A stretch of DNA of 8,025 nt, taken from Acidimicrobiia bacterium. GTDB lineage: Bacteria > Actinomycetota > Acidimicrobiia > Acidimicrobiales > Iamiaceae. The DNA is taken from the NCBI GenBank assembly GCA_019247975.1, contig JAFBAD010000318.1, forward strand, positions 1 through 8,025, written 5' to 3'. The position numbers and the translations under genes were made by a program. Positions 1 to 6,729 of the stretch are shown one piece after another (position 1 is the first letter of the stretch; each line of letters begins with the position of its first letter). Below the pieces are notes generated by a model, which was not told where the DNA came from, did no database searches, and saw only the letters and a list, made by a program, of their open reading frames with translations.

Positions 1-800
1 GCGGCCTGCTCGGGTCCGAGCTGACGATCAGCAGCACACCCGCAGACCAGGTCGGACCCAGCGTGGCGGCGGGCGCGAACGGCCAGTTCCTGGTCGTGTG
101 GGAGGACTTCCGCAACCTCAAGACCGACGTCGACATCTACGGCCAGCGGGTGACCAAGGCAGGCGCGCTCCTCGACGGGTCGGGTCGGCGGCTCAGCAAC
201 GACTCGACATCCTCTTCCTCCGACGATTCCCGACCGGACGTGGCGTGGAACGGATCGACCTACCTGACCGTGTTCCGCAGCCAGGACACGGGCGAGTCCA
301 TCAGCGGCCGGGCCATCCGTCCCGACGGGACCGTCGCGTTCAGCGGTGACATCGTCTCCTCGCCAGACAGCGATCTCGAGCTCTCGTGGCCGGTGATCGC
401 GTCGAACGGCAGCGACTTCCTCATCGCCTTCAACCTCCGCTACCCGGGGACCGACCACGGTACGGACGTGTGGAGCGCCCGGATCACCGACTTCGATGCC
501 GATGCGACCGTCGCCCCGATCGTGCAGGCCGACGGTGAGCAGCTGTACCCGGCCATCACCTTCAACGGGAACTACCTGGTGGCGTGGGAGGAGGGTGACG
601 ACATCTGGGCCGGCCGGCTCCGGCCGAACGGTACCGTGCTGGACGGAGCCGTGATCACCGGTCCGAAGACGGCCGATGCGTCGGTCGCGCTCGCTCCGGG
701 TGGGAGCAAGGCCAACCAGTTCGCCTACAGCTGGAGCGCCACCCCGCCCAACGGGTTGAGCGGCGTCGGAGCGCTGGGCGTGCAGTTCGCGCCGAAGTAG
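1..800 (+). CDS. Secreted/surface-type repeat protein, C-terminal part (5' end outside window)
   Basis: The reading frame is open from base 3 to the TAG at 798-800, giving 265 residues with no natural start, so the gene begins upstream. The GTG at 63 lies inside a repeat and is probably not the start. I see about five degenerate repeats of 44-59 residues beginning near residues 19, 78, 130, 183 and 226. Each follows the pattern P-x-V/I-A-x-N-G-x-Y/F-L-V-x-W, then D-I/V-x-G-R and G-T-V-L-D. The first is clearest (FLVVWEDFR, DIYGQRV). Such W/D-rich repeats occur in exported bacterial proteins and probably form beta-propeller-like blades. A Ser/Asp-rich loop (residues 66-76) lengthens the first repeat. 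No catalytic motif, membrane segment or sorting signal is visible at the C terminus. Any signal peptide would lie outside the window. Function and partner are unknown. It converges on the Rieske gene with a 3-base gap. Confidence 0.75.
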   Translation, partial: GLLGSELTISSTPADQVGPSVAAGANGQFLVVWEDFRNLKTDVDIYGQRVTKAGALLDGSGRRLSNDSTSSSSDDSRPDVAWNGSTYLTVFRSQDTGESISGRAIRPDGTVAFSGDIVSSPDSDLELSWPVIASNGSDFLIAFNLRYPGTDHGTDVWSARITDFDADATVAPIVQADGEQLYPAITFNGNYLVAWEEGDDIWAGRLRPNGTVLDGAVITGPKTADASVALAPGGSKANQFAYSWSATPPNGLSGVGALGVQFAPK

Positions 801-808
801 CAGCTACT
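796..808. repeat. Short palindrome holding both convergent stop codons
   Basis: AGTAGC-A-GCTACT is a perfect inverted repeat with 6-base arms. It contains the TAG stop of the + strand repeat protein (798-800) and the TAG stop of the - strand Rieske gene (804-806). A wider pair, CGAAGTA at 793-799 and TACTTCG at 820-826, could form an alternative stem. No T-run follows, so a bidirectional terminator role is only possible. Confidence 0.35.
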
Positions 809-1850
809 CGGAGCCGCCGTACTTCGCCGAGGCGGTCGCCTTCGCCGGCGCGTCGTCGACCTTGTCCGGCCAGAACGGCGGCGGGTACACGAGCCGGTCG
901 TCGCTCACCGGCTCTGCGTAGAACTGCGAGTACCACTTGCGGAACTTCATGAACGGGCCGTCGGTGTCGGCCAGCGCAGGCCGTACGAGGTGGGCCTTGT
1001 GCTCCCAGATCGGGGTGTCCTCGGCGAACTGCCGGTCGACCTCCTGCGCGAACGCGAGGCCGACCGACGAGTTGGTCGCCTCGTCGCCGAGGTCGCGCAC
1101 GTAGAAGTCGAAGCGGGTCTCGGTGGTCTCCGGGTCGATCGGGGTGGACGAGGTGACGAGGAGCGTGTCGACGATGCCGCTGAAGCGCACGATGCTCACG
1201 CCCGGACCGTCGGCCAGCGTGTCGATGCGCCCGTCGACCACACCACGGGGTGTCGGGAAGCGCTGGCGCGATTTCATGATCGAGCGGTGCCCGTCGAGCT
1301 CGTAGTGCTCGATCTCGGGGACGGTCTCGGTGTTGTGGACGTAGCGGAAGTGGGCCGAGTCGGCCGCGTTCTCGCCCATCTCCTGCACGCCCGCGTTGAC
1401 GACGTGGTGGGTGCGGATCGGGCCGCTGAACTCGCCGGTGTGGAGGTCCTGGACCTCGTCGACGTCCCAGGACGGCGGCTTCTCGTCGGGGTGGTACCAG
1501 ACGAGGACGAAGCCGTTCCGCTCGGCCACCGGGTACGTGCGCAGCTGCGCCTTCCGGTTGACCCGGTCGCTGTAGGGGATGTCGGTGTTCGTGCCCTCGG
1601 CGTCGAACTTCCACCCGTGGAACGGGCAGCGCAGCTCGCAGCCCTCGACGGTCCCTCCGTGCCCGAGGTGGGCACCGAGGTGCGGGCAGAACGCGTCCTG
1701 CACGTGCATCTCGCCGGCGTCGTCGCGCCACGCGACGAGGTGGCGGTCGAAGTAGTAGGTGGCGCGGGCGGAGCCGGCCGGGAAGTCCTCGACGTAGCCC
1801 ACCGAGAACCACCCGAAGGGCATCGGGAACGGGTAGCGGTGCTGCTGCAT
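804..1850 (-). CDS. Rieske non-heme iron oxygenase, KshA-like
   Basis: The product is 348 residues, close to the usual size of oxygenase alpha subunits of the KshA type (3-ketosteroid 9-alpha-hydroxylase oxygenase). The Rieske [2Fe-2S] motif is C55-P-H57 with C75-P-F-H78. The mononuclear iron site is N161-A-A-D164-S-A-H167 followed by H172, with D278 (in AEDTPIW) as the likely carboxylate ligand. The C-terminal stretch IWEHK, RPALAD, RKWYSQFY resembles the KshA C-terminal domain as I remember it. Such enzymes hydroxylate or desaturate using electrons from a separate reductase, and no reductase is encoded here. I chose ATG 1850, one base after the amidohydrolase stop. A GTG at 1886 would add 12 low-complexity residues inside that gene. 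Tight coupling implies co-transcription and translational coupling. A steroid or steroid-like substrate is inference from KshA similarity and the operator upstream of the pair. It could act on another hydrophobic ring compound. Confidence 0.9.
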   Translation of the reverse strand: MQQHRYPFPMPFGWFSVGYVEDFPAGSARATYYFDRHLVAWRDDAGEMHVQDAFCPHLGAHLGHGGTVEGCELRCPFHGWKFDAEGTNTDIPYSDRVNRKAQLRTYPVAERNGFVLVWYHPDEKPPSWDVDEVQDLHTGEFSGPIRTHHVVNAGVQEMGENAADSAHFRYVHNTETVPEIEHYELDGHRSIMKSRQRFPTPRGVVDGRIDTLADGPGVSIVRFSGIVDTLLVTSSTPIDPETTETRFDFYVRDLGDEATNSSVGLAFAQEVDRQFAEDTPIWEHKAHLVRPALADTDGPFMKFRKWYSQFYAEPVSDDRLVYPPPFWPDKVDDAPAKATASAKYGGSE

Positions 1851-1851
1851 C

Positions 1852-2736
1852 TCAGTCGAGCTTGAAGACCCGCATCGCGTTCTCACGCAGGAACTTCGGC
1901 CACACGTCGGCCTTGAGCGGCACGTCGGGCAGCTCGCGCATGATGCGATCGAGCGACAGGCCCATGGGGAAGTAGCCCGCGTACATGACCTTGTCCGCGC
2001 CCCGCGTGTTGGCGAAGTCGAGGATCTCCTTCGGGTAGTAGCGGGGGGCGAACGCGCTGGTCGAGTAGTAGAGGTTCGGCCACTTCAACATGAGCTTGGC
2101 GGCGACGTCGGCCCACGGCTCCGCGCCGTGGCGCATCACGAACTTCAGCTCCGGGAAGTACCAGCAGACCTCGTCGATGAGGAACGTCTCCTGGCAGGCC
2201 GACGGCACCCGCGGCCCGCACACCCCGGTGCACACGCAGATGGGGATGTCGAGCTCCACGCACTTGGCGTAGAAGGGATAGAACTTCTTGTCGTTGATCG
2301 GGACCTGCGGGTTGCAGCCCGCGGGGAACGCGGTGGCCGCCTTGATCCCGATGGTCTCGTAGGCCTTCACCAGGTCGCGAACGCCGTCCATGCCGTGGTT
2401 CGGGTCGACGTTCAGCGACGGGATGAACCGGTCGGGATGCTTGGTGACCGCGTCCATGTCGCCGGCGCCGCGGTTGCGGTTCGGGTCGCCGAGGCCGACG
2501 CCGACCATCGCCTTGTCGATGCCGTACTGGTCCATCAGGTGCAGCGTGAGATCGACCGGGTCGTTCTTGCCGGGGTCGAGGTGCGGCACGTCCTTGAACA
2601 TGTACTGCACCGGGAACTCGTAGTCCTTCGACTCCTCCCGGAGCTGCGGCTTGAGGAACTGGTACCAGTCCTTCTCGTTGCCTCTCGGGATGCTCAGCAT
2701 CAAGTCGACGACACCGACGTCGGTGGGCATGCTCAC
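1852..2736 (-). CDS. Amidohydrolase-2-like TIM-barrel protein with degenerate metal site
   Basis: The 294-residue protein has the layout of the amidohydrolase 2 family (ACMSD-type decarboxylases and hydrolases). An N-terminal strand reads GVVDLMLSIP (8-17). It is followed by DPVDLTLHLMDQYGIDKAMVGVG (59-81 region), KHPDRFIPSLNVDP (99-112), LKFVMRHGAEPW (197-208) and DKVMYAGYFPM near residue 250. Usual metal ligands are mostly missing. The N-terminal H-x-H is M13-L-S15, the mid-barrel His region reads CVCTG (167-171), and the S-D-Y-P aspartate near the C terminus is replaced in AGYFP. Only H203 of the family pattern remains. Catalysis, if any, is therefore unconventional. GTG 2736 is preferred over the in-frame ATG 2730 because a -10-like TACAGT sits 8 bases upstream, fitting a leaderless mRNA. 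It is the first gene of a pair with the Rieske oxygenase. The substrate is unknown, and steroid or lipid catabolism is inferred from context. Confidence 0.85.
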   Translation of the reverse strand: MSMPTDVGVVDLMLSIPRGNEKDWYQFLKPQLREESKDYEFPVQYMFKDVPHLDPGKNDPVDLTLHLMDQYGIDKAMVGVGLGDPNRNRGAGDMDAVTKHPDRFIPSLNVDPNHGMDGVRDLVKAYETIGIKAATAFPAGCNPQVPINDKKFYPFYAKCVELDIPICVCTGVCGPRVPSACQETFLIDEVCWYFPELKFVMRHGAEPWADVAAKLMLKWPNLYYSTSAFAPRYYPKEILDFANTRGADKVMYAGYFPMGLSLDRIMRELPDVPLKADVWPKFLRENAMRVFKLD

Positions 2737-2743
2737 AGCAGAA

Positions 2744-2763
2744 AACTGTAACAGGTTCTAGTT
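2744..2763. promoter_or_regulatory. KstR-like TetR-family operator in divergent promoter
   Basis: AACTGTAACAGGTTCTAGTT is a 20-bp imperfect palindrome pairing at 7 of 10 positions. Its inner 14 bases (2747-2760) match TNNAACNNGTTNNA, the published KstR consensus of mycobacteria and rhodococci, at all eight fixed positions. It is the centre of the only divergent intergenic region in the window and overlaps the - strand -10 box. Binding would therefore be expected to repress the amidohydrolase-Rieske pair and also the F420 oxidoreductase. A related TetR regulator of lipid catabolism with an AAC/GTT half-site is the main alternative. Confidence 0.6.
2745..2750 (-). promoter_or_regulatory. Putative -10 box for amidohydrolase-Rieske operon
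   Basis: TACAGT on the - strand fits TAnnnT and ends 8 bases before GTG 2736, so transcription would begin at or next to the start codon. No Shine-Dalgarno sequence is visible, consistent with a leaderless transcript. It lies mostly inside the KstR-like palindrome. No convincing -35 box is seen. Confidence 0.45.
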
Positions 2764-2768
2764 AGTAT
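2763..2768 (+). promoter_or_regulatory. Putative -10 box for F420 oxidoreductase
   Basis: TAGTAT fits TAnnnT and is followed by six bases (CCAGCC) and then ATG 2775. This leaves no room for a ribosome binding site and implies a leaderless mRNA. Its first base is the last base of the KstR-like palindrome. Confidence 0.5.
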
Positions 2769-2774
2769 CCAGCC

Positions 2775-3827
<1,053 letters not shown>

Positions 3828-3829
3828 CC

Positions 3830-3845
3830 CGAGCCCGTAGGCTCG
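3830..3845. repeat. Perfect 6-bp hairpin overlapping the bioB -10 box
   Basis: CGAGCC-CGTA-GGCTCG lies in the 24-base gap between the F420 oxidoreductase stop and bioB. The right arm contains most of the putative -10 TAGGCT. There is no T-tract, so it is a poor intrinsic terminator. It could be an operator or a chance GC-rich palindrome. It does not resemble any biotin-repressor site I know. Confidence 0.4.
3838..3843 (+). promoter_or_regulatory. Putative -10 box for bioB-bsaP
   Basis: TAGGCT (TAnnnT) ends 8 bases before GTG 3852. With no Shine-Dalgarno sequence visible, this supports leaderless initiation at that GTG and an own promoter for the biotin pair, apart from possible read-through from the upstream gene. 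No clear -35 is visible. Confidence 0.45.
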
Positions 3846-3851
3846 CCCGCC

Positions 3852-4922
3852 GTGACGATGGAGCAGGTGACGTTCACCCCACGGCGTGGGCGGGTCGAGG
3901 CGATCGAGCCGCTGGATGCGGACGAAGCGCGGCGCGCGATCCACGCCGCGGAGGCGGCGCTGCTCGACGAGCGCCGGATGCTCGACGGCGACGAGCTGGC
4001 CACGCTGGCGAGGGTCCCCGACGAGTCCGTGCCTGCGCTCGCGGCGCTGGCCCACCAGGTGCGGCTTGCGTGGTGCGGTCCGCAGGTGGAGGTCGAGGGG
4101 ATCCTCTCGGCGAAGACCGGTGGGTGCCCGGAGGACTGCCACTTCTGCTCGCAGTCGTCGGCCTTCGACACGCCCGTGAAGGCGACGCCGTTCCTCGACA
4201 CCGACGAGGTGCTGGCGGCCGCGCAGGAGACGGCGGCGCTCGGCGCGTCGGAGTTCTGCATCGTGCTCGCGATCAAGGGGCCCGACGAGCGGACGATGCA
4301 GCGCATCCTCGAGCTCGTGCCGATCGTGAAGGAGCGGACCGGGCTGAACGTCGCGGTGAGCGCCGGCATCCTCAGCGAGGACCAGGCCCGCCGCCTCGCC
4401 GAGGGCGGGGTGCACCGCTACAACCACAACCTCGAGACCGCCCGTTCGCACTTCAGCCGGATCGTGACGACCCACACCTGGGACGAGCGGGCCGACACCT
4501 GCGCGCTCGTCCGCCGGTACGGGATGGAGCTGTGCTGCGGCGTGCTCCTCGGCATGGGCGAGACCACCGAGCAGCGGGTCGAGCTGCTGCTCCAGCTGCG
4601 TGAGGTCGACCCGGCCGAGGTGCCGGTCAACTTCCTCAACCCGCGACCGGGCACGCCCCTCGGCGACATGCCGCTGACCGAGCCGCTCGAGGCGATCCGC
4701 TGGATCGCGCTGTGCCGGCTCGCGCTGCCCTCGGTCATCCTCCGCTACGCCGGCGGCCGCGAGGTGACGCTGCGCGACCTGCAGGCCCTCGGCATGACGT
4801 CGGGCATCAACGCGCTGATCGTCGGCAACTACCTCACGACGCTCGGCCGGTCGCCGGAGGAGGACCTGCAGATGCTGGCCGACCTCCGCATGCCGGTCGG
4901 CGCGCTGAGCGCCGCCATCTGA
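3852..4922 (+). CDS. bioB: Biotin synthase (radical SAM), actinobacterial BsaP-associated type
   Basis: BioB inserts sulfur into dethiobiotin to make biotin, the last step of the pathway. The 356-residue protein has the radical SAM motif C92-P-E-D-C96-H-F-C99-S-Q-S for the [4Fe-4S] cluster. It also has the BioB hallmarks VEGILSAKTGGCPEDC, YNHNLETARS (190-199), GMGET (234-238), NPRPGTPL and INALIVGNYLTT. Ligands of the sulfur-donor [2Fe-2S] cluster are only partly present. C136 (EFC), C228 (ELCCG) and R298 (LRYAGGRE) match E. coli C97, C188 and R260. The E. coli C128 position falls in LNVAVSAGIL (165-174), which has no Cys. GTG 3852 is chosen for its upstream -10 box; an ATG at 3858 is the alternative. 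The frame is intact, at normal length (E. coli about 346), with the BsaP-like gene following. The other biotin genes are not in the window. Confidence 0.96.
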   Translation: MTMEQVTFTPRRGRVEAIEPLDADEARRAIHAAEAALLDERRMLDGDELATLARVPDESVPALAALAHQVRLAWCGPQVEVEGILSAKTGGCPEDCHFCSQSSAFDTPVKATPFLDTDEVLAAAQETAALGASEFCIVLAIKGPDERTMQRILELVPIVKERTGLNVAVSAGILSEDQARRLAEGGVHRYNHNLETARSHFSRIVTTHTWDERADTCALVRRYGMELCCGVLLGMGETTEQRVELLLQLREVDPAEVPVNFLNPRPGTPLGDMPLTEPLEAIRWIALCRLALPSVILRYAGGREVTLRDLQALGMTSGINALIVGNYLTTLGRSPEEDLQMLADLRMPVGALSAAI

Positions 4923-4927
4923 TCGTC

Positions 4928-5113
4928 GTGGACCCGACCGCCCGCTGCACCGGCTGCGGGCGGCCGCGGGCGGAGTGCGACGGCTGCGCCCGGGAGCTCG
5001 ACCCGCCCCGCTTCTGCCCGACCTGCGGCACCCGCCTCGCGGTCGTCGTCACCCCGGCGGGCTACCGGGGTCGCTGCCGGGAGCACGGCCCGGTCGTGAC
5101 CGGCCGCAGCTGA
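4928..5113 (+). CDS. bsaP: Small Cys-rich protein, probable biotin synthase auxiliary protein BsaP
   Basis: From GTG 4928, five bases after the bioB stop, the frame encodes 61 residues ending at TGA 5111-5113. It has seven cysteines: C7-x2-C10, C17-x2-C20, C30-x2-C33 and C50, with H53 nearby. The C-terminal half (PPRFCPTCGTRL at 26-37, then GYRGRCREHG at 45-54) resembles what I recall of BsaP (M. tuberculosis Rv1590), a small protein reported to be required for activity of mycobacterial BioB. Its position behind bioB, with almost no gap, strongly supports the call. It probably acts in the cytoplasm on or with BioB and its auxiliary cluster. The N-terminal pair of CxxC motifs looks like a zinc ribbon, so a generic zinc-ribbon protein is the alternative. 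No ribosome binding site is evident, so coupling to bioB translation is likely. The same frame is open further upstream inside bioB, but a start there would overlap bioB heavily. Confidence 0.75.
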   Translation: MDPTARCTGCGRPRAECDGCARELDPPRFCPTCGTRLAVVVTPAGYRGRCREHGPVVTGRS

Positions 5114-5123
5114 GGGCGCTCAG
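5110..5123. repeat. Short inverted repeat holding both convergent stop codons
   Basis: CTGAG-GGCG-CTCAG has 5-base arms and spans the TGA of bsaP (5111-5113) and the TGA of the - strand deacylase-like gene (5120-5122). The genes converge with only six bases between them. It might serve as a weak bidirectional terminator, but there is no T-run and the stem is short. Confidence 0.3.
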
Positions 5124-6679
5124 AAGACGCCGGTGATCGGCTGGCCGAGCTTCTTCGACGAGTCGAGCCCGTCCGGGTCCTTCACCACCTGGCCGGCGAT
5201 CAGCACGTAGTCGATGCCGGCCGAGGCGACCGCAGGGCGCGCAACGGTCGAGCGGTCGATCACCGTCGCGGGATCGAAGATCGTGATGTCCGCGTCCGCA
5301 CCCCGCTGGATGCGCCCCTTCTTGCGCAGCGCCGGCACCGTCTTCTCGAGGCGACGGGCCGGGAGGATCGTCATCTTGCCGATCGCCTCGTGCATCGAGA
5401 TCAGCTTCTTCTCACGCGCGTAGACGCCGAGGGTGCGCGAGAAGCACCCGGTGGCGCGAGGGTGGTTGTTCCCGGTCGTGATGATGGCGTCGCTGCCGAT
5501 CATCACCCACGGGCACTGGATGCAGGTGTCCACGTCGGCCTCGGGGATGGCGTACGCGGCGGTCAGCTTGTTGTCGGCGACGTCGCCGCTGTCGCGGTAC
5601 GTGTTGAACGTGTACTCGGTGAGGCGGTCGACCGTGCCGGCGACCTGGAGGTCGCCGTAGGTGATGCGGAACCGCTCCTGCCAGCCCGGTGCGAACCGCG
5701 GCGACTGGATGTAGGTCGCCCAGTAGTTGTAGGGGTACATGCACGCGGTGACGTCGTGACCCTCGTTCCGGGCCTTCTCCACCCGGGCGAGCGAGGCGGC
5801 CATGTCGAAGGTCCCGCCGGTGCTGATGATGTGCTCGACGTGGACGGCGGCGCCGCTCTCCTTGCCGACGTTGATGATCTCGTCGAGCGTCGCCGCGTTG
5901 GTGCCGACCGCGGAGTAGCGACCGTGGAAGAAGCACGGCACGTCGAACTCCTTCGCCACCTTCGCCATCGCGACCATCTCCTCGAAGGTGGTGCCCGGGG
6001 CGTACTCGGGCTCGAAGTCGACCCCGATCCAGCCCTGCGGCAGCTCCTGGCGGGCGAGGTCGGCGAGCTGGCCGATCTGGTAGCTGCTCGGCTTCTCGTC
6101 GACGCCGAGGCCGACGACCTCGCTGCGCATCCACGGCTCGTCGAACGCCCCGCCGAAGTTGACGAGGCAGTTGTTCGTGTACAGGTCGAAGAAGTCCTTG
6201 GCGTGGCTGTTGAGGCCGTGCATCCCGAGGTTGGTGGTGACGCCGTCCTCGATCTTGAACGTCGCCCCCTTGTCGGCCGGCTCGTAGGACAGCAGGTCGA
6301 TGAAGCCGGGGGCGACGATCTTGCCGGCGGCCGCGATCGAGGACCGGCCCTTCAGCGTGCCCTCGCTGATCGAGGAGATCGTGGCCCCGTCGATCCCGAC
6401 GTTCGCGATGCGGTCGTAACCCGAGTCCGGGTCGACCACCCGGCCGCCCTTGATCACGAGGTCGTAGACGTGGTCGTCGGGCGGCACCGTCGGGGCGCCG
6501 GCCACCGTGCCCGGTGTCGTCGGCCCCTTGGCGCGGGGCTTCGCCTCGGCCTTGTCGCCGCCGCCGTGCCGTCCGAGACCGGCGACGACGGCCGCGTTGA
6601 CCGCGGCGTACGCCCCGGCGACCAGCAGCTTCCGGCGATCTGGAGAGGCCGGCGGCTTCCGGCGGGGTGCCTCGGGCAC
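5120..6679 (-). CDS. D-aminoacylase-family amidohydrolase, Tat-type signal, altered metal site
   Basis: The 519-residue protein starts with a Tat-like signal: DRRKLLVAG (14-22), a hydrophobic Ala/Val run to about residue 36, then a charged Pro/Thr-rich linker to about 68. The amidohydrolase entry follows: YDLVIKGGRVVDPDSG (72-87) and IVAPGFID (121-128). The family signature HPRATGCFSRTLGVYARE (406-423) and the C-terminal KGRIQRGADADITIFDP (454-470) mark the N-acyl-D-amino-acid deacylase group. H252, H283 (HVEHI) and D397 (IGSDA) match expected ligand or catalytic positions. The first H-x-H motif, however, is L130-S-Y132, and the bridging Cys of G-N-C-G is H154 (GMHG). Activity on N-acyl-D-amino acids is thus uncertain; it may bind one metal or have another substrate. 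GTG 6679 lies six bases after a TAGGTT -10 box. It is probably exported folded or membrane-anchored. The kinase gene lies 50 bases upstream on the same strand. Confidence 0.85.
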   Translation of the reverse strand: MPEAPRRKPPASPDRRKLLVAGAYAAVNAAVVAGLGRHGGGDKAEAKPRAKGPTTPGTVAGAPTVPPDDHVYDLVIKGGRVVDPDSGYDRIANVGIDGATISSISEGTLKGRSSIAAAGKIVAPGFIDLLSYEPADKGATFKIEDGVTTNLGMHGLNSHAKDFFDLYTNNCLVNFGGAFDEPWMRSEVVGLGVDEKPSSYQIGQLADLARQELPQGWIGVDFEPEYAPGTTFEEMVAMAKVAKEFDVPCFFHGRYSAVGTNAATLDEIINVGKESGAAVHVEHIISTGGTFDMAASLARVEKARNEGHDVTACMYPYNYWATYIQSPRFAPGWQERFRITYGDLQVAGTVDRLTEYTFNTYRDSGDVADNKLTAAYAIPEADVDTCIQCPWVMIGSDAIITTGNNHPRATGCFSRTLGVYAREKKLISMHEAIGKMTILPARRLEKTVPALRKKGRIQRGADADITIFDPATVIDRSTVARPAVASAGIDYVLIAGQVVKDPDGLDSSKKLGQPITGVF

Positions 6680-6719
6680 AGGCCAAACCTACCGGCGGGG
6701 TCCCCGCCGCCTCGGGCAC
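6659..6719. repeat. Imperfect tandem duplication with central GC palindrome
   Basis: CCGGCGGGGT followed by GCCTCGGGCAC occurs twice in the same order: contiguous at 6659-6679, and at 6692-6719 with a 7-base insert (CCCCGCC) between the parts. The insert completes a perfect 17-base palindrome, CGGCGGGG-T-CCCCGCCG (6693-6709). The first copy is the start region of the deacylase-like gene and the second lies upstream of its promoter. The second copy therefore carries a decoy GTG (6719) out of frame with the gene by 40 bases. Confidence 0.6.
6686..6691 (-). promoter_or_regulatory. Putative -10 box for deacylase-like gene
   Basis: TAGGTT on the - strand fits TAnnnT and is followed by six bases (TGGCCT) and GTG 6679. 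This implies a leaderless transcript separate from the upstream kinase gene. It directly follows the 17-base palindrome at 6693-6709. Confidence 0.45.
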
Positions 6720-6729
6720 TCCCGGGCGC

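Noticed and set aside
655..1812. Open - strand frame of 385 codons overlapping the Rieske gene
   Set aside because: Very rich in Arg, Pro and Ala, with no domain. The overlapping frame carries complete Rieske and iron-binding motifs.
1851..1886. Upstream GTG 1886 as start of the Rieske oxygenase
   Set aside because: It adds 12 Ser-rich residues overlapping the amidohydrolase gene. ATG 1850 directly follows that stop and suits the family N terminus.
2771..2774. Ribosome binding site for the F420 oxidoreductase
   Set aside because: CCAGCC before the ATG has no anti-16S complementarity. The -10 box is too close to leave a leader.
6680..6719. GTG 6719 as start of the deacylase-like gene
   Set aside because: It is 40 bases from GTG 6679, hence out of frame, and arises from the local duplication.
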